Of a DNA stretch of 64,000 bases, positions 61,940-64,000 are shown piece by piece. The position numbers were made by a program, and so were the translations under genes. Numbering within the stretch: position 1 is the stretch's first letter; each line of letters opens with the position of its first letter. The notes below the pieces were generated by a model that ran no database searches, was not told the origin of the DNA, and worked only from the letters and a program-made list of their open reading frames with translations. This DNA comes from Aurantiacibacter atlanticus (GTDB lineage: Bacteria > Pseudomonadota > Alphaproteobacteria > Sphingomonadales > Sphingomonadaceae). Location of the stretch: NCBI RefSeq assembly GCF_001077815.2, contig NZ_CP011310.1:2108001-2172000 (forward strand). The letters run 5' to 3'.

Positions 61940-61940
<1 letters not shown>
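61419..61940 (+). CDS. ilvN: Acetolactate synthase small (regulatory) subunit
   Basis: 173 aa. N-terminal ACT domain (HVLTVTVDNEPGILAKITGLF, GYNIDSLTV) and a C-terminal regulatory domain. It confers valine feedback inhibition. Overlaps the following frameshifted gene by one base (TGATG). Confidence 0.95.
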
Positions 61941-63375
<1,435 letters not shown>

Positions 63376-63386
63376 CAATTGCGCAC

Positions 63387-63422
63387 TGGCCGGGTCTCCC
63401 CATCCGGGTGATGATCCGGCCA
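63387..63422 (+). terminator. Hairpin after ilvC
   Basis: TGGCCGGGTC and GATCCGGCCA form a 10-bp stem with one G-U pair and a 16-base loop, 12 bases after the ilvC stop. No T run follows, so termination is uncertain. Confidence 0.4.
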
Positions 63423-63492
63423 TATAAAGGCGCGTCATCAGGGCGCGTCCTGGCGAAAAAAAACCGGTTGAAGCCTTTTCCACACTGGACCT

Positions 63493-63570
63493 ATGGACTT
63501 TTCCAGACTAGCATCCGACGTCATGAGCAAGGCCTACTGCCTAACCCTGCTTCGACTAACACGCCCTTAG
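63493..63570 (+). CDS. Candidate leucine leader peptide upstream of leuA
   Basis: 25 codons from ATG 63493 (or 15 from ATG 63523) ending in TAG at 63568. Five are Leu, four of them clustered at 63541-63558 (CTA, CTG, CTT, CTA, including rare CTA codons). The stop codon lies within two competing hairpins. This is the layout of a leader peptide whose translation senses leucyl-tRNA to control leuA. No clear ribosome binding site is seen, and conservation is untested. Confidence 0.5.
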   Translation: MDFSRLASDVMSKAYCLTLLRLTRP

Positions 63571-63662
63571 GCGTGCCATTCTTCCTGCGCACAAGCGGGG
63601 AACTCGCCTAAGGGCCATTCATCCTCAACGTTGAATTTTGCGCAAGGCCTGTTGCCGTGCGC
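63560..63662 (+). promoter_or_regulatory. Competing hairpins in the leuA leader (putative attenuator)
   Basis: A local hairpin CACGCC-CTTA-GGCGTG (63560-63575) excludes a longer-range 11-bp stem GCCCTTAGGCG/CGCCTAAGGGC (63563-63573 with 63605-63615). A third hairpin, GCGCA...TGCGC (63640-63662), precedes the leuA start by 27 bases. There is no T run, so control may be at translation or Rho-dependent. Confidence 0.5.
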
Positions 63663-63689
63663 ACTGAAGTCGAACAAGGCTGCAAGAAC

Positions 63690-64000
63690 ATGCCCATGCT
63701 TCCGAATCCCAGTGCGAAATATCGCGCATTTCCGCAGGTCCCATTGCCGGATCGTCAATGGCCCAGCCAGGTCATCACTGCCCCGCCCCGCTGGCTTTCT
63801 ACCGATCTTCGCGATGGCAATCAGTCGATCATCGATCCGATGGATCAGGCAAAAAAGAACCGATTCTTTGATCTGCTGGTGGACATTGGCGTGAAGGAAA
63901 TCGAAGTTGGTTTTCCCGCAGCGGGCCAGACGGAATTCGATTTCATAAGCGGTCTGGTGAAATCGGGTAAGGTGCCGGAAGACGTGGTGATACAGGTGCT
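63690..64000 (+). CDS. leuA: 2-isopropylmalate synthase, N-terminal part (cut by window edge)
   Basis: About 103 N-terminal residues: start [19 protein letters not shown], then [20 protein letters not shown] (metal-binding region of the DRE-TIM family) and [22 protein letters not shown]. This is the long alpha-IPMS type. First committed step of leucine synthesis. ATG 63690 has AAGG about 12 bases upstream; ATG 63696 is an alternative. The gap of 314 bases before it holds the leader described above. Confidence 0.94.
   Translation, partial: MPMLPNPSAKYRAFPQVPLPDRQWPSQVITAPPRWLSTDLRDGNQSIIDPMDQAKKNRFFDLLVDIGVKEIEVGFPAAGQTEFDFISGLVKSGKVPEDVVIQV

Overview
The window is a 64 kb piece of a bacterial chromosome, almost entirely core genome. 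Protein sequences and gene order point to an alphaproteobacterium of the order Sphingomonadales, probably Erythrobacteraceae. The pointers are the riboflavin protein RibB with an N-terminal HTH domain, the carA/carB-yqeY-dnaG-rpoD neighbourhood, MutL with an endonuclease motif, an alphaproteobacterial ScfR-type regulator, and GGAAC-N16/17-CGTT (EcfG-type) promoters. This placement is inference; no rRNA gene is present to confirm it.

Layout. 1-5.9 kb: 5' part of lipA, a beta-carbonic anhydrase, a NYN-LOTUS protein, a DUF1206 / glutaredoxin-MauE membrane pair, and mutL with a small lipoprotein. 6-11.7 kb: the rod-shape operon mreB-mreC-mreD-mrdA-rodA. 11.9-13.5 kb: tRNA-Lys(CTT) and an ScfR-type regulator. 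13.5-17.4 kb: a five-gene overlapping minus-strand operon encoding a stressosome (RsbR, RsbS, RsbT), an RsbT-like ATPase/SpoIIE-phosphatase fusion and an RsbT-like ATPase/HisKA_2 histidine kinase fusion. This is the most interesting system in the window, because the usual sigma-B output is absent and the natural exit is a phosphorelay. 17.4-21.3 kb: a PDZ-M48 protease, a flavin reductase, and ribB-ribH preceded by a perfect operator-like palindrome. 21.3-25.1 kb: eno, then four small membrane-associated proteins behind two EcfG-type promoters, and a DUF4170 protein.

25.3-29.3 kb is the only mobile region. An IS3-family element (IS407-like, 4-bp duplication CAAA) split a sulfatase-like membrane protein gene. 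An IS110/IS1111-type element then inserted inside the programmed frameshift heptamer of that IS3 element. Removing both on paper restores every reading frame.

29.4-40.5 kb: greA, then carB, a small ORF and carA in one tightly coupled minus-strand operon, then yqeY, a lipoprotein, dnaG, rpoD and a pseudouridine synthase. 40.7-45.9 kb: an acyltransferase, rpiB, glyA, a small membrane protein, nrdR, a TrmJ-type methyltransferase and rpsD with its terminator. 45.9-53.8 kb, minus strand: chorismate mutase, tgt, a DUF481 outer-membrane protein, an ABC-2 exporter, queA, a cyclophilin, coaD, ispA and xseB. 53.9-58.6 kb: purL, a DUF3052 protein, a nitroreductase, a PaaI thioesterase and serB. 58.6-64 kb: miaA and the branched-chain amino acid cluster ilvB-ilvN-(frameshifted membrane protein)-ilvC-leuA. 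leuA is cut by the window edge and is preceded by a probable leucine leader peptide with competing hairpins.

Most starts were chosen from family alignment memory, ribosome binding sites and overlaps with the upstream gene. Alternatives are noted where relevant. No database search was possible.
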